Below, piece by piece: positions 26,740-34,584 of a DNA stretch of 49,881 bases. The notes under the pieces are model-generated. The model made no database searches and was not told the origin of the DNA. It was given only the letters and a program-made list of their open reading frames with translations. The DNA is from an uncultured Lachnospiraceae bacterium (lineage in GTDB: Bacteria > Bacillota > Clostridia > Lachnospirales > Lachnospiraceae). The position numbers and the translations under genes were made by a program. Positions within the stretch are counted from its first letter, which is position 1, and every line of letters begins with the position of its first letter. Location of the stretch: NCBI GenBank assembly GCA_910589195.1, contig CAJUTC010000025.1:1-49881 (forward strand), given 5' to 3'.

Positions 26740-26942
26740 AAGCAGTATCCCTACAAGGCACAAATCAATTATCAAGAATATAAATTCCTTGATGCATTAC
26801 ACTCCATCACACCGCCCGTTTCGGATTTGCTTTGATAGAGATTTTCAAAATTACAATCTAATTGGCAATTAGAATTTGTGATCCACACAAAACGGAGTGT
26901 GCTGCCGCCTGGTGACGAGGCGGCAAGCACACTCCGTTTTTT
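26740..26942 (+). ncRNA. Candidate small RNA or attenuated leader
   Basis: There is no open frame here, yet the interval ends in a very strong plus-strand terminator at 26893-26942. Internal hairpins are visible: ATCAAG/CTTGAT around 26771-26792 and CTAATT/AATTAG around 26858-26872. The 5' end is estimated from TATATT at 26733-26738; no convincing -35 was found. ACACTCC at 26799-26805 could pair with GGAGTGT of the 5' terminator arm, as an antiterminator would. It is either a stand-alone small RNA or an attenuator for citrate synthase. No known RNA family was recognised. Confidence 0.45.
26893..26942 (+). terminator. Very strong intrinsic terminator without an upstream gene
   Basis: A 17-bp stem (26893-26909 with 26919-26936, one bulged A), 9-nt loop and six T (26937-26942). 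It is the strongest terminator in the window. Confidence 0.92.
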
Positions 26943-26958
26943 CTGTCATCCTGTTACC

Positions 26959-26994
26959 TTGACAGGTATCTGTTAAATATGGTATAACTATACC
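26959..26994 (+). promoter_or_regulatory. Distal promoter of citrate synthase with palindrome
   Basis: TTGACA (26959-26964), an 18-bp spacer, and TATAAC (26983-26988). The -10 box lies inside the dyad GGTATA-AC-TATACC (26981-26994), a plausible operator. Confidence 0.65.
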
Positions 26995-27102
26995 GTAGCG
27001 TGTTGCTACTTGCTAATTGATTGAGCCTAGAGTTGCCTAGTTGATATTCAGACGCACTCTAAACCGTCGTTTCTATCAAGAGAATCTAAAGCCTATTATT
27101 CA

Positions 27103-27131
27103 TTGATATCCTGATTGTATCTGATTATAAT
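27103..27131 (+). promoter_or_regulatory. Proximal promoter of citrate synthase
   Basis: TTGATA (27103-27108), a 17-bp spacer, and TATAAT (27126-27131), giving a leader of about 140 nt. The near-consensus match suggests this is the main start. Confidence 0.7.
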
Positions 27132-27278
27132 CGTGTCTTTTCTCACTTACTGTTGAAACGAATCCACGTTTTACAAATTTTATGAAAACGGGGTATTACT
27201 TGCCCCATAACCAGATAGACAGCGCATCCAGCGGTGCCTTTATCTGACATTTTTTTTATTTATGAAGGAGGTATTTAT

Positions 27279-28652
27279 ATGGCAGATAACAGACAATTTG
27301 CAGAGGATTTTGCAAAGCGGCAAACTCAGGTTTGCCTGGCAAACAGTACCATAAATCCTGAACTATTTCAAAGTTACGGTGTAAAACGGGGCCTTCGGGA
27401 TAAAAATGGAGCCGGTGTATTGGCAGGCCTGACGAACATTTCCCTGATTCAATCAAAAAAAGAAGTGGATGGGAAAATGATTCCCTGTGATGGGCGCCTG
27501 CTATACCGGGGCTATGATATTAATGACTTAGTTCGGGGATTTTTATCATCCTCCACCAAGCATTTTGGATTTGAAGAAATTTCCTATCTTCTTTTATTCG
27601 GAGAACTTCCTACCAGTTCCCAGTTGGCACAGTTCCATGAAGCCTTGACTAAAAGCAGTTTTCTTCCCACGAATTTCGTCCGGGATGTAATTATGAAAGC
27701 CCCTGGTAAAGATATTATGAATTCGATTACAAAAAGTGTTCTTACCCTGGCTTCTTACGACGAACAGGCTGCAGACACTTCCCTTCCTAATGTACTTAGG
27801 CAATGTATGATGCTGATCAGTGTATTCCCTATGCTTGCCGTATACGGTTACCATGCTTATAACCACTATGAATGCGGCGACAGTTTTTATATCCACCGTC
27901 CCGATTCAAACCTTTCTACAGCCGAAAACCTGCTTCGTATGCTGCGCCCAGATACCCAGTATTCTGACTTGGAAGCCCGTGTTCTGGATTTGGCCCTGGT
28001 TCTTCATATGGAACACGGCGGTGGAAATAATTCAACCTTTACCACTCGTGTTACCACTTCTGCCGGTTCGGATACGTATTCCGTAATTGCGGCAGCCCTT
28101 TCCTCATTAAAAGGCCCGAAACACGGAGGAGCTAATATTAAGGTAGTGGAAATGATGGCAGATATGAAGGAACATCTGTCTGACTGGACTGATCAAGAGG
28201 AAGTAACCCATTATCTGACCAAACTGCTACATAAAGAAGCGTTTGATCAGAAAGGCTTAATATATGGCATGGGCCATGCGGTATATTCCATTTCCGATCC
28301 TCGTGCTCAAATTTTTAAAGAATTCGTAGAAAAACTAGCCACGGAAAAACATCGTGAAAAAGATTTCGCCCTGTATTCTATGGTAGAAACCCTGGCTCCA
28401 AAAATCATTGCCGGAGAACGGGCGATCTACAAAGGCGTAAGCGCTAATGTGGACTTTTACAGCGGCTTTGTTTACAGCATGCTTGATATTCCTACAGAAC
28501 TGTTTACCCCGATTTTTGCGATTGCCAGAATTGTAGGCTGGAGCGCCCATCGGATGGAAGAATTAATTAATGTAGATAAAATTATCCGTCCTGCTTATCA
28601 AAGCCTTCTTCCATTAGAGAAAAAAGAATATATGGATTTAGTACACCGTTAA
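27279..28652 (+). CDS. Citrate synthase
   Basis: A 457-residue Si-type citrate (or 2-methylcitrate) synthase that condenses oxaloacetate and acetyl-CoA (or propionyl-CoA). The signatures are DGRLLYRGYDINDL, LKGPKHGGANIKV with the first catalytic His, and IYGMGHAVYSISDPRA with the second. The N-terminus is longer than in the compact 370-residue bacterial type. The ATG at 27279 follows AAGGAGG by 8 nt. It stands alone with no other TCA-cycle gene nearby, so a role in glutamate biosynthesis is likely by inference. Confidence 0.95.
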   Translation: MADNRQFAEDFAKRQTQVCLANSTINPELFQSYGVKRGLRDKNGAGVLAGLTNISLIQSKKEVDGKMIPCDGRLLYRGYDINDLVRGFLSSSTKHFGFEEISYLLLFGELPTSSQLAQFHEALTKSSFLPTNFVRDVIMKAPGKDIMNSITKSVLTLASYDEQAADTSLPNVLRQCMMLISVFPMLAVYGYHAYNHYECGDSFYIHRPDSNLSTAENLLRMLRPDTQYSDLEARVLDLALVLHMEHGGGNNSTFTTRVTTSAGSDTYSVIAAALSSLKGPKHGGANIKVVEMMADMKEHLSDWTDQEEVTHYLTKLLHKEAFDQKGLIYGMGHAVYSISDPRAQIFKEFVEKLATEKHREKDFALYSMVETLAPKIIAGERAIYKGVSANVDFYSGFVYSMLDIPTELFTPIFAIARIVGWSAHRMEELINVDKIIRPAYQSLLPLEKKEYMDLVHR

Positions 28653-28731
28653 AAATAACCCGTTTTTTCATTTTTAACCTTACTTTGAAAGTTCAGCGCC
28701 GAATAGGCAGTCTAAGTTCAGGGATGCCAAG

Positions 28732-28780
28732 TGCGCCCAGCAGACTTTTATTTATGGTGGTGCGACTGCTTGAGGGCGCA
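28732..28780. repeat. Stem-loop downstream of citrate synthase
   Basis: TGCGCCCAGCAG (28732-28743) pairs with CTGCT (28766-28770) and GGGCGCA (28774-28780), with a 3-nt bulge. There is no T-run. It ends 6 bp before the next promoter. It may end the citrate synthase message or act as a binding site. Confidence 0.45.
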
Positions 28781-28786
28781 TGATGG

Positions 28787-28815
28787 TTTACTTTCTTTTC
28801 AGTAACAAGTATAAT
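28787..28815 (+). promoter_or_regulatory. Promoter of the coat-protein pair
   Basis: TTTACT (28787-28792), a 17-bp spacer, and TATAAT (28810-28815), about 70 bp upstream of the first gene. A sporulation sigma-factor promoter was not clearly seen, which would be expected for a true coat gene. Confidence 0.45.
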
Positions 28816-28885
28816 ACGGAAAATGCTGCGGATACTATTTGGGACGTATAAAGCTTTATGCCAATCATCACAGGAGGTAACTGCA

Positions 28886-29059
28886 ATGAGCCCAAAAGAA
28901 TTATCCTATATTGAAGACGCATTAAACCACGAACAGTTTTTAAAAAACCAGTGTGATGCCGCAATGAAATCCTTAACGGACGAACAACTGGTTTCCTGCG
29001 TCCGGGAATTAAAGGAAAGCCATCAGCAAATCTTCGACAGTTTATACAAATTAGTTTAA
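28886..29059 (+). CDS. Small CotF-like helical protein
   Basis: A 57-residue protein: SPKELSYIEDALNHEQFLKN, then SLTDEQLVSCVRELKESHQQIFDSLYKLV. It reads as two amphipathic helices of the kind found in CotF-type, ferritin-like spore-coat proteins, but it holds only about half of the usual domain. The ATG has AGGAGG 7 nt upstream. The next gene, 30 bp on, encodes a second helical half. A spore-coat role is inferred from the family resemblance. Confidence 0.65.
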   Translation: MSPKELSYIEDALNHEQFLKNQCDAAMKSLTDEQLVSCVRELKESHQQIFDSLYKLV

Positions 29060-29089
29060 AATTGTGAAAAGAAAAAGGAGGCGCCCATA

Positions 29090-29335
29090 ATGGATGAAAA
29101 ATGCACCATGGAAAACCTGCTCTTAACAACCAAAGGAGTTTGTGATTTATATCTTCACGGTACTATCGAATCTTCCACTTCAAATGTGCATCAAGCATTT
29201 GATACTGCTTTAAATAAAAGCCTGGATATGCAGGAAGCTATTTATCAGAAAATGAGTCAAAAAGGATGGTATCAGCAACAGCAAGCAGAACAGGAAAAGA
29301 TGATGAAGGTAAAAAACCAGTTTGCGGGAATGTAA
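29090..29335 (+). CDS. CotF-like spore coat protein
   Basis: An 81-residue protein. TMENLLLTTKGVCDLYLHGTIES, then VHQAFDTALNKSLDMQEAIYQKMSQKGWY resembles the C-terminal half of Coat_F domain proteins, ending with the typical KGWYQ and a Gln/Lys tail. AAAGGAGG precedes the ATG. It is coupled by position to the 57-residue gene. Together they look like one coat protein split into two chains, though both may be independent family members. Confidence 0.75.
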   Translation: MDEKCTMENLLLTTKGVCDLYLHGTIESSTSNVHQAFDTALNKSLDMQEAIYQKMSQKGWYQQQQAEQEKMMKVKNQFAGM

Positions 29336-29423
29336 TCCAAAAGAGACCGGATTTGTTCTTATTGCAACTTGATGAAGTGAATTAAAATTTGCATAAAAAT
29401 AATTGAAAACTTCCCAAATCCTC

Positions 29424-29452
29424 TTGAAAAGATTTCTGCAAGATGCTATACT
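29424..29452 (+). promoter_or_regulatory. Promoter of the coiled-coil gene
   Basis: TTGAAA (29424-29429), a 17-bp spacer, and TATACT (29447-29452), 47 bp upstream of the ATG at 29500. It separates this gene from the coat pair. Confidence 0.7.
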
Positions 29453-29499
29453 CATTTTTAGGCAAGCCGTATAACGGCAAATAAAAAGGAGGTATGCAT

Positions 29500-29727
29500 A
29501 TGCCGCGTGGAAGAAGAAAAGCAATTACAAACCCATCAGAAGAAATTCAGGTAATTGACCAGAAAATTGCCGATTTACAAGAGCAGATTTCCGAATTAAA
29601 AAAGCAGCGCAAAGCCGCTGTTTCCAGAGCTGATGAAGTTGCAAGGCAGCAGGTTGTTGACGCATTTGTTGCATCCGGGAAAACAGTGGAGGAATTTTTA
29701 GCCAGCGTAAATCAAAGTGCTGAATAA
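29500..29727 (+). CDS. Small basic coiled-coil protein
   Basis: A 75-residue protein of unknown function. A basic start (PRGRRKA) is followed by a heptad-like helix IQVIDQKIADLQEQISELKKQRKAAV and a second helix ending VEEFLASVNQ. The layout suggests a small dimeric nucleic-acid-associated or structural protein, but no family was recognised. The ATG at 29500 has GGAGG 7 nt upstream; an ATG two codons earlier is too close to it. It has its own promoter and terminator. Confidence 0.7.
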   Translation: MPRGRRKAITNPSEEIQVIDQKIADLQEQISELKKQRKAAVSRADEVARQQVVDAFVASGKTVEEFLASVNQSAE

Positions 29728-29779
29728 GTTTCGAAACATCTGCTGAAAAAACAGGTTCCGTATTCTGGGAATATGAAAG

Positions 29780-29831
29780 AGCGCTGTCTGAGATAAAAAG
29801 GAAATCTCCTTTTATTTCAGGCAGCGCTTTG
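29780..29831 (+). terminator. Terminator of the coiled-coil gene
   Basis: AGCGCTG (29780-29786) pairs with the end of GCAGCGCT (29821-29828), and the inner TCTGAGATAAAAAGGA pairs with TCCTTTTATTTCAG, followed by TTTGTT. The stem is long with a short loop. Confidence 0.75.
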
Positions 29832-29888
29832 TTAATGTCTTCCCAAACGCTATCAGTCTTTACAATACCAATCAATTTAGTAACGAAT

Positions 29889-29973
29889 TTCTGTTATGAA
29901 AAAACCAGATATTTATGAACCAAACTACTATGCTATTGCTATTTAGAAAGAACTTCTGTTATGAAAAAACCAG
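29889..29973 (+). repeat. 20-bp direct repeat duplicating a start region
   Basis: TTCTGTTATGAAAAAACCAG occurs at 29889-29908 and again at 29954-29973, 65 bp apart. Each copy holds an ATG. The second is the start of the MerR-methyltransferase gene; the first opens a 16-codon frame. Confidence 0.9.
29896..29946 (+). CDS. Possible 16-residue leader peptide
   Basis: ATG AAA AAA CCA then continues as MKKPDIYEPNYYAIAI and a TAG stop, 14 bp before the true start at 29961. The first four codons are identical to those of the downstream gene because of the direct repeat. The frames differ (65-bp offset). It could be a regulatory upstream frame or simply a duplication relic. Neither ATG has a strong Shine-Dalgarno sequence. 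Confidence 0.3.
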   Translation: MKKPDIYEPNYYAIAI

Positions 29974-31142
29974 GTTATTACTCTTCCGGAGAATTTTCCC
30001 GGATGGCTCATATTACCCTTCGAACCGTCCGCTATTACGATAAACAAAATATATTAAAACCCTCTCTCGTTTCTGAATCCGGCGCCCGGTTTTACACGGA
30101 TCAGGATTTTGCCCGTCTTCAGCAAATCCTTCTGCTGAAATTTCTGGGCTTTTCCCTGGATGATATCAGAGAAATGCTTACAGGCGATTTTGACTATCAT
30201 TTTTTGCTGAATTCTCTGAATATCCAGCTAAAATTGGTGCAGGATAAAATTGAACAGATGCAGCTTGTGGAGCGGGCCATCCAAGATACCTCCCAGGCCA
30301 TCCGGATGGAACATTCCATTAACTGGAGCCGAATGCTAAATTTAATCCATCTGACCAGTATGGAAAAAAGCATGAAAAACCAGTACCAGGACGCGTCCAA
30401 TATTTCCGCCAGAATTAACCTTCACAAGCTATATTCCGCCAATCCGTTCGGCTGGTTTCCCTGGATTTACAAGCAGTGCCATATCAGGCCAGGCCAAAAC
30501 ATACTGGAAGTGGGATGTGGCGACGGAACTTTATGGAACATCAGCCTGCCAAAGCTTCCTGCTTCAGTCCATATTACTCTCTCTGACCGTTCAGAAGGGA
30601 TGCTTCGGGATGCCAGGCGCTCCATTGGTCCGGAGGATCCACGTTTTTCCTTTCAAACATTTGACTGCCAGCAAATCCCGTTTCCGGATCAATGCTTTGA
30701 TCTGGTGATTGCAAACCATGTATTATTTTACTGTGACGATGTTCCAAAGGCCTGCAAAGAGGTGCAGCGGATTTTAAAACCGGGGGGCACTTTTATATGC
30801 AGCACTTACGGAAGCGGCCATATGAAGGAGGTCAGCCAACTGGTACAAGAATTTAATGATCGGATCAAATTATCAGCCAACAAGCTTTATGAACGGTTTG
30901 GCCGTGAAAATGGAACGTTAATCCTAACCCCCTTTTTCCAATCTGTCCAGTGGTTGGATTATCCGGATTCCCTTATTGTCACCCAGCCAGAGCCTTTGAT
31001 CTCTTATATCCTTTCCTGTCATGGCAACCAAAACCAGTACCTTTCCAATTCTTACCAGGAATTTCGCGCATTCGTAAAAAAGAAAACACAAAAAGGGTTT
31101 TCCATCACAAAAGACGCCGGAATTTTCCTCTGCCAAAAGTAA
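29961..31142 (+). CDS. MerR-type regulator fused to a SAM methyltransferase
   Basis: A 393-residue fusion. Residues 1-110 are a MerR DNA-binding domain: YYSSGEFSRMAHITLRTVRYYDKQNILKPSLV, the wing GARFYTDQDFARLQQILLLKFLGFSLDDIREML, then a coiled coil to about 115. Residues about 150-390 hold a class I methyltransferase: HIRPGQNILEVGCGDGTLW, TLSDRSEGMLRDAR, FPDQCFDLVIANHVLFYCDDV and RILKPGGTFICSTYG. The effector or methyl acceptor is unknown. It lies directly upstream of the rhamnose genes, with a MerR-style promoter in the gap, suggesting it controls them or itself. Confidence 0.9.
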   Translation: MKKPGYYSSGEFSRMAHITLRTVRYYDKQNILKPSLVSESGARFYTDQDFARLQQILLLKFLGFSLDDIREMLTGDFDYHFLLNSLNIQLKLVQDKIEQMQLVERAIQDTSQAIRMEHSINWSRMLNLIHLTSMEKSMKNQYQDASNISARINLHKLYSANPFGWFPWIYKQCHIRPGQNILEVGCGDGTLWNISLPKLPASVHITLSDRSEGMLRDARRSIGPEDPRFSFQTFDCQQIPFPDQCFDLVIANHVLFYCDDVPKACKEVQRILKPGGTFICSTYGSGHMKEVSQLVQEFNDRIKLSANKLYERFGRENGTLILTPFFQSVQWLDYPDSLIVTQPEPLISYILSCHGNQNQYLSNSYQEFRAFVKKKTQKGFSITKDAGIFLCQK

Positions 31143-31205
31143 GACGCAAACCGATTCAGGGAAAATTGGTATGATCAAGAAAATCAGAAAAATATAAAAA
31201 AGTAC

Positions 31206-31236
31206 TTGAATGTGACCTAAGGTTATCTTTTATAAT
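31206..31236 (+). promoter_or_regulatory. MerR-type promoter upstream of rmlA
   Basis: TTGAAT (31206-31211), a 19-bp spacer, and TATAAT (31231-31236). The spacer contains the dyad ACCT-A-AGGT (31215-31223). A 19-bp spacer with a central dyad is the hallmark of promoters untwisted by MerR-family regulators. The MerR fusion gene ends 64 bp upstream. Confidence 0.65.
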
Positions 31237-31374
31237 AAAGTCAAATGGCACAGAATCAAGGAAGGGTGAAAGAAAAAAAGAAGGAAGGACAAAATGCAAA
31301 CACACATCTTTCACTCTTTGTGTTTGCGCCTCAAATAGAAATGCAAGCAGTTTCATTTGAGGATGGTGCAAATA

Positions 31375-32271
31375 ATGAAGGGAATTATTTTAGCCGGAGG
31401 TTCCGGCACACGGCTCTACCCTCTTACTATGGTAACATCCAAACAGCTTCTTCCGATTTACGACAAACCGATGATTTACTATCCCCTGTCCGTACTAATG
31501 AATGCCGGGATCCGGGATATCCTGATTATCTCCACCCCTCAGGACACCCCTCGGTTCCGGGAACTGTTAGGAGATGGACACCAGTTTGGAGTAGCTCTTT
31601 CCTACGCCGTCCAGCCAAGCCCTGACGGCCTGGCACAGGCATTTATTATCGGAGAAGAATTTATTGGAGCTGACACCGTGGCTATGGTATTAGGCGATAA
31701 TATTTTTGCAGGCCATGGTCTGAAAAAAAGGTTAAAGGCGGCTGTAGTTAATGCGGAAACCGGAAAAGGCGCTACTGTTTTTGGATATTATGTAGACGAT
31801 CCGGAACGCTTTGGAATCGTAGAATTCAGCAGTGAGGGGAAAGCCATTTCCATCGAGGAAAAGCCGTTACAGCCAAAAAGCAATTACTGTGTAACGGGAC
31901 TGTATTTCTACGATAATCAAGTGGTAGAATATGCCAAAAGTTTAAAGCCCAGCGCAAGAAATGAGCTGGAAATCACCGATTTAAACCGGATTTACCTGGA
32001 ACAGGGAAAGTTAAATGTGGAGCTTTTAGGCCAAGGCTTTACCTGGCTGGATACCGGAACACATGAAAGCCTTGTAGACGCTACCAATTTTGTAAAAACG
32101 GTAGAAACCCACCAGCATCGGAAGGTTGCGTGCCTGGAAGAAATCGCTTATTTAAATGGCTGGATTTCAAAAAAGGACGTGCTGAAGGTTTATGAAGTAT
32201 TAAAGAAAAACCAGTATGGTCAGTATTTAAAAGATGTTTTGGATGGAAAATATATGGATGTGCTCCATTGA
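31375..32271 (+). CDS. rmlA: Glucose-1-phosphate thymidylyltransferase
   Basis: A 298-residue nucleotidyltransferase making dTDP-glucose from dTTP and glucose 1-phosphate, the first step of dTDP-L-rhamnose synthesis. It starts KGIILAGGSGTRLYPLT and shows SKQLLPIYDKPMIYYPLS, MVLGDNIFAG, SIEEKPLQPKSNYCVTGLYFYD and TWLDTGTHESLVDA. The ATG at 31375 matches the usual N-terminus; two upstream in-frame ATGs (31357 and 31363) are less likely. It heads the rml cassette. Confidence 0.96.
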   Translation: MKGIILAGGSGTRLYPLTMVTSKQLLPIYDKPMIYYPLSVLMNAGIRDILIISTPQDTPRFRELLGDGHQFGVALSYAVQPSPDGLAQAFIIGEEFIGADTVAMVLGDNIFAGHGLKKRLKAAVVNAETGKGATVFGYYVDDPERFGIVEFSSEGKAISIEEKPLQPKSNYCVTGLYFYDNQVVEYAKSLKPSARNELEITDLNRIYLEQGKLNVELLGQGFTWLDTGTHESLVDATNFVKTVETHQHRKVACLEEIAYLNGWISKKDVLKVYEVLKKNQYGQYLKDVLDGKYMDVLH

Positions 32272-32485
32272 TATGGCTTTCATCTGTACACGCTTAACCA
32301 TGGCGCAATTTGCCCTTACCTGGCACAAACTGATAAACTGTTTTAACATGTGTTTCCATACTGTTTTCGTCAAAAGCGGATCACATTTTATGGAAAAATA
32401 ACAGAAATAAGAATAGCATAGCGGTCTGTATTGACCAGATGAAGGCAAAAAACACAAAGCAAGAACACGGAAAGGATTTGCAAAT

Positions 32486-33505
32486 ATGACAATAATCGTT
32501 ACCGGCGGGGCCGGATTTATCGGAAGCAATTTTATTTTTCATATGTTAGATCACTATCCTGACTACCGGATTATATGCCTGGACTGCCTGACTTACGCAG
32601 GAAACCTGTCAACCTTAGCTCCTGTTATGGACAACCCTAATTTTCGGTTTGTAAAAGAAAGCATTACGGATCGAAAGGCAGTTTATCAGCTATTTGAAGA
32701 AGAGCACCCGGACATGGTGGTAAATTTCGCGGCAGAAAGCCATGTGGATCGCTCTATTGAAAATCCGGAAATCTTCCTGGATACTAATATAAAGGGAACA
32801 GCTGTGCTGATGGATGCCTGCCGCAAATACGGAATAAAGCGCTATCATCAAGTTTCCACCGATGAAGTATATGGCGATCTGCCATTAGACCGTCCTGATT
32901 TATTCTTTACCGAAGAAACCCCAATCCACACCAGCAGCCCTTACAGCTCTTCCAAAGCAGGCGCTGATTTGCTGGTACTGGCGTATCACCGGACTTATCA
33001 TCTTCCGGTTACCATCAGCCGATGCTCCAACAATTATGGCCCCTATCATTTCCCGGAAAAACTGATTCCGCTGATGATTGCCAATGCTTTAAATGATAAA
33101 CCTCTTCCGGTTTACGGAAAAGGGGAAAATATCCGGGACTGGCTTTATGTGGAAGATCACTGTAAAGCCATTGATTTAATTATCCATAAAGGCAGGGAAG
33201 GGGAAGTATACAATATCGGCGGACATAATGAAATGAAAAATATTGATATTGTAAAAATAATCTGCAAGGCGCTTGGAAAACCGGAAAGCCTGATTACGTA
33301 TGTAACCGACCGGAAAGGCCATGATATGCGTTATGCCATTGATCCCGCAAAAATACACCGTGAGCTGGGCTGGCTTCCGGAAACAAAATTCGAAGACGGC
33401 ATTCAGAAAACCATTCGTTGGTACTTGGAACACAAAGAATGGTGGGAAACCATAATTTCCGGCGAGTATCAAAATTACTATGAGCAAATGTATGGAAACC
33501 GGTAA
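32486..33505 (+). CDS. rmlB: dTDP-glucose 4,6-dehydratase
   Basis: A 339-residue extended SDR enzyme, the second step of dTDP-rhamnose synthesis. The NAD site is VTGGAGFIGSNFIFHML. FAAESHVDRSI, the substrate-side YHQVSTDEVYGDL, the catalytic YSSSKAGAD and SRCSNNYGPYHFPEKLIPL all match RmlB. It lies 214 bp after rmlA, a wide gap for an operon, with AAAGGA upstream of its ATG. Confidence 0.96.
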   Translation: MTIIVTGGAGFIGSNFIFHMLDHYPDYRIICLDCLTYAGNLSTLAPVMDNPNFRFVKESITDRKAVYQLFEEEHPDMVVNFAAESHVDRSIENPEIFLDTNIKGTAVLMDACRKYGIKRYHQVSTDEVYGDLPLDRPDLFFTEETPIHTSSPYSSSKAGADLLVLAYHRTYHLPVTISRCSNNYGPYHFPEKLIPLMIANALNDKPLPVYGKGENIRDWLYVEDHCKAIDLIIHKGREGEVYNIGGHNEMKNIDIVKIICKALGKPESLITYVTDRKGHDMRYAIDPAKIHRELGWLPETKFEDGIQKTIRWYLEHKEWWETIISGEYQNYYEQMYGNR

Positions 33506-33667
33506 CTCGGCATCCAAATGAAATAACCTTAAATAAAATTGAAAACTTGCCAATGTGTATGCGCAGCCTGGCAGAAGCTCTTTTTCAAGCGCATGTTGTG
33601 AAACTAAAAAAGCAGATTAATATAACCATTTAAGTCAAACAATTCAATTTATAAGGGGAATGAACCT

Positions 33668-34561
33668 ATGAAATTACTGGTTACCGGAGTAAACGGCCAG
33701 CTTGGACATGATGTTGTAAACGAATTGGAAAAACGTGGCCATAAAGCCATTGGCGTAGATATCGAAGAAATGGATATTACCAATCCGAATTCCGTCCAAA
33801 CTGTTATGAATGAAACAAGGCCGGACGCTGTTATTCACTGCGCCGCCTGGACTGCTGTGGATGCCGCAGAAGAGGAAGAAAACCGGGAAAAAGTCCGTTT
33901 GGTAAATGCAGAAGGAACCCGGTATCTGGCCGAAGCTTGCAAAAAGCTGGACTGTGCGATGATGTATCTTTCTACTGATTATGTATTTGACGGCCAGGGA
34001 AGTACGCCTTGGGAGCCGGACTGCAAAGACTATAAGCCTTTAAATGTATACGGGCAGACCAAACTGGAAGGAGAACTGGCTGTTTCCGAAAACCTGGAGC
34101 GCTTTTTTATCGTGCGTATCGCCTGGGTATTTGGAGTAAATGGAAAAAATTTTATTAAAACGATGCTGAATATCGGAAAAACACATGAGCAGTTAACAGT
34201 CGTAAATGATCAGGTTGGCACACCTACTTATACCTTTGACCTGGCAAGGCTTTTAGTTGATATGATTGAAACCAATCGATACGGATATTACCACGCAACC
34301 AATGAAGGCGGCTATATCAGTTGGTATGACTTTGCCAAAGAAATCTTTCGTCAGGCCAGCATGTTAGGATATGAGGAATATTCAGAAAGCCGCTTAACCA
34401 TTCTTCCTGTTACAACAGACCAGTACGGAATTTCAAAGGCCTCCCGGCCTTTTAACAGCCGTTTGGATAAAAGTAAGCTGGTTCAGCAGGGCTTTGCTCC
34501 CCTTCCCGACTGGAAAGACGCACTGAGCCGCTATCTGCGGGAAATTATGGCATCATCTTAA
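33668..34561 (+). CDS. rmlD: dTDP-4-dehydrorhamnose reductase
   Basis: A 297-residue SDR that reduces dTDP-4-dehydrorhamnose to dTDP-L-rhamnose, the last step. Motifs are VTGVNGQLGHDVV, HCAAWTAVDAAEEE, YLSTDYVFDG, the catalytic YGQTKLEGE, and RIAWVFGVNGKNFIKTML. AAGGGG precedes the ATG. The gap to rmlB is about 160 bp and that to rmlC is 23 bp. Confidence 0.95.
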   Translation: MKLLVTGVNGQLGHDVVNELEKRGHKAIGVDIEEMDITNPNSVQTVMNETRPDAVIHCAAWTAVDAAEEEENREKVRLVNAEGTRYLAEACKKLDCAMMYLSTDYVFDGQGSTPWEPDCKDYKPLNVYGQTKLEGELAVSENLERFFIVRIAWVFGVNGKNFIKTMLNIGKTHEQLTVVNDQVGTPTYTFDLARLLVDMIETNRYGYYHATNEGGYISWYDFAKEIFRQASMLGYEEYSESRLTILPVTTDQYGISKASRPFNSRLDKSKLVQQGFAPLPDWKDALSRYLREIMASS

Positions 34562-34584
34562 ATTTGATAAAGGAGCAAGATACA

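Noticed and set aside
26809..26820. CACACCGCCCGT identical to a universal 16S rRNA segment
   Set aside because: The match is 12 nt only and the flanks differ from rRNA; it is treated as chance and not as an rRNA fragment.
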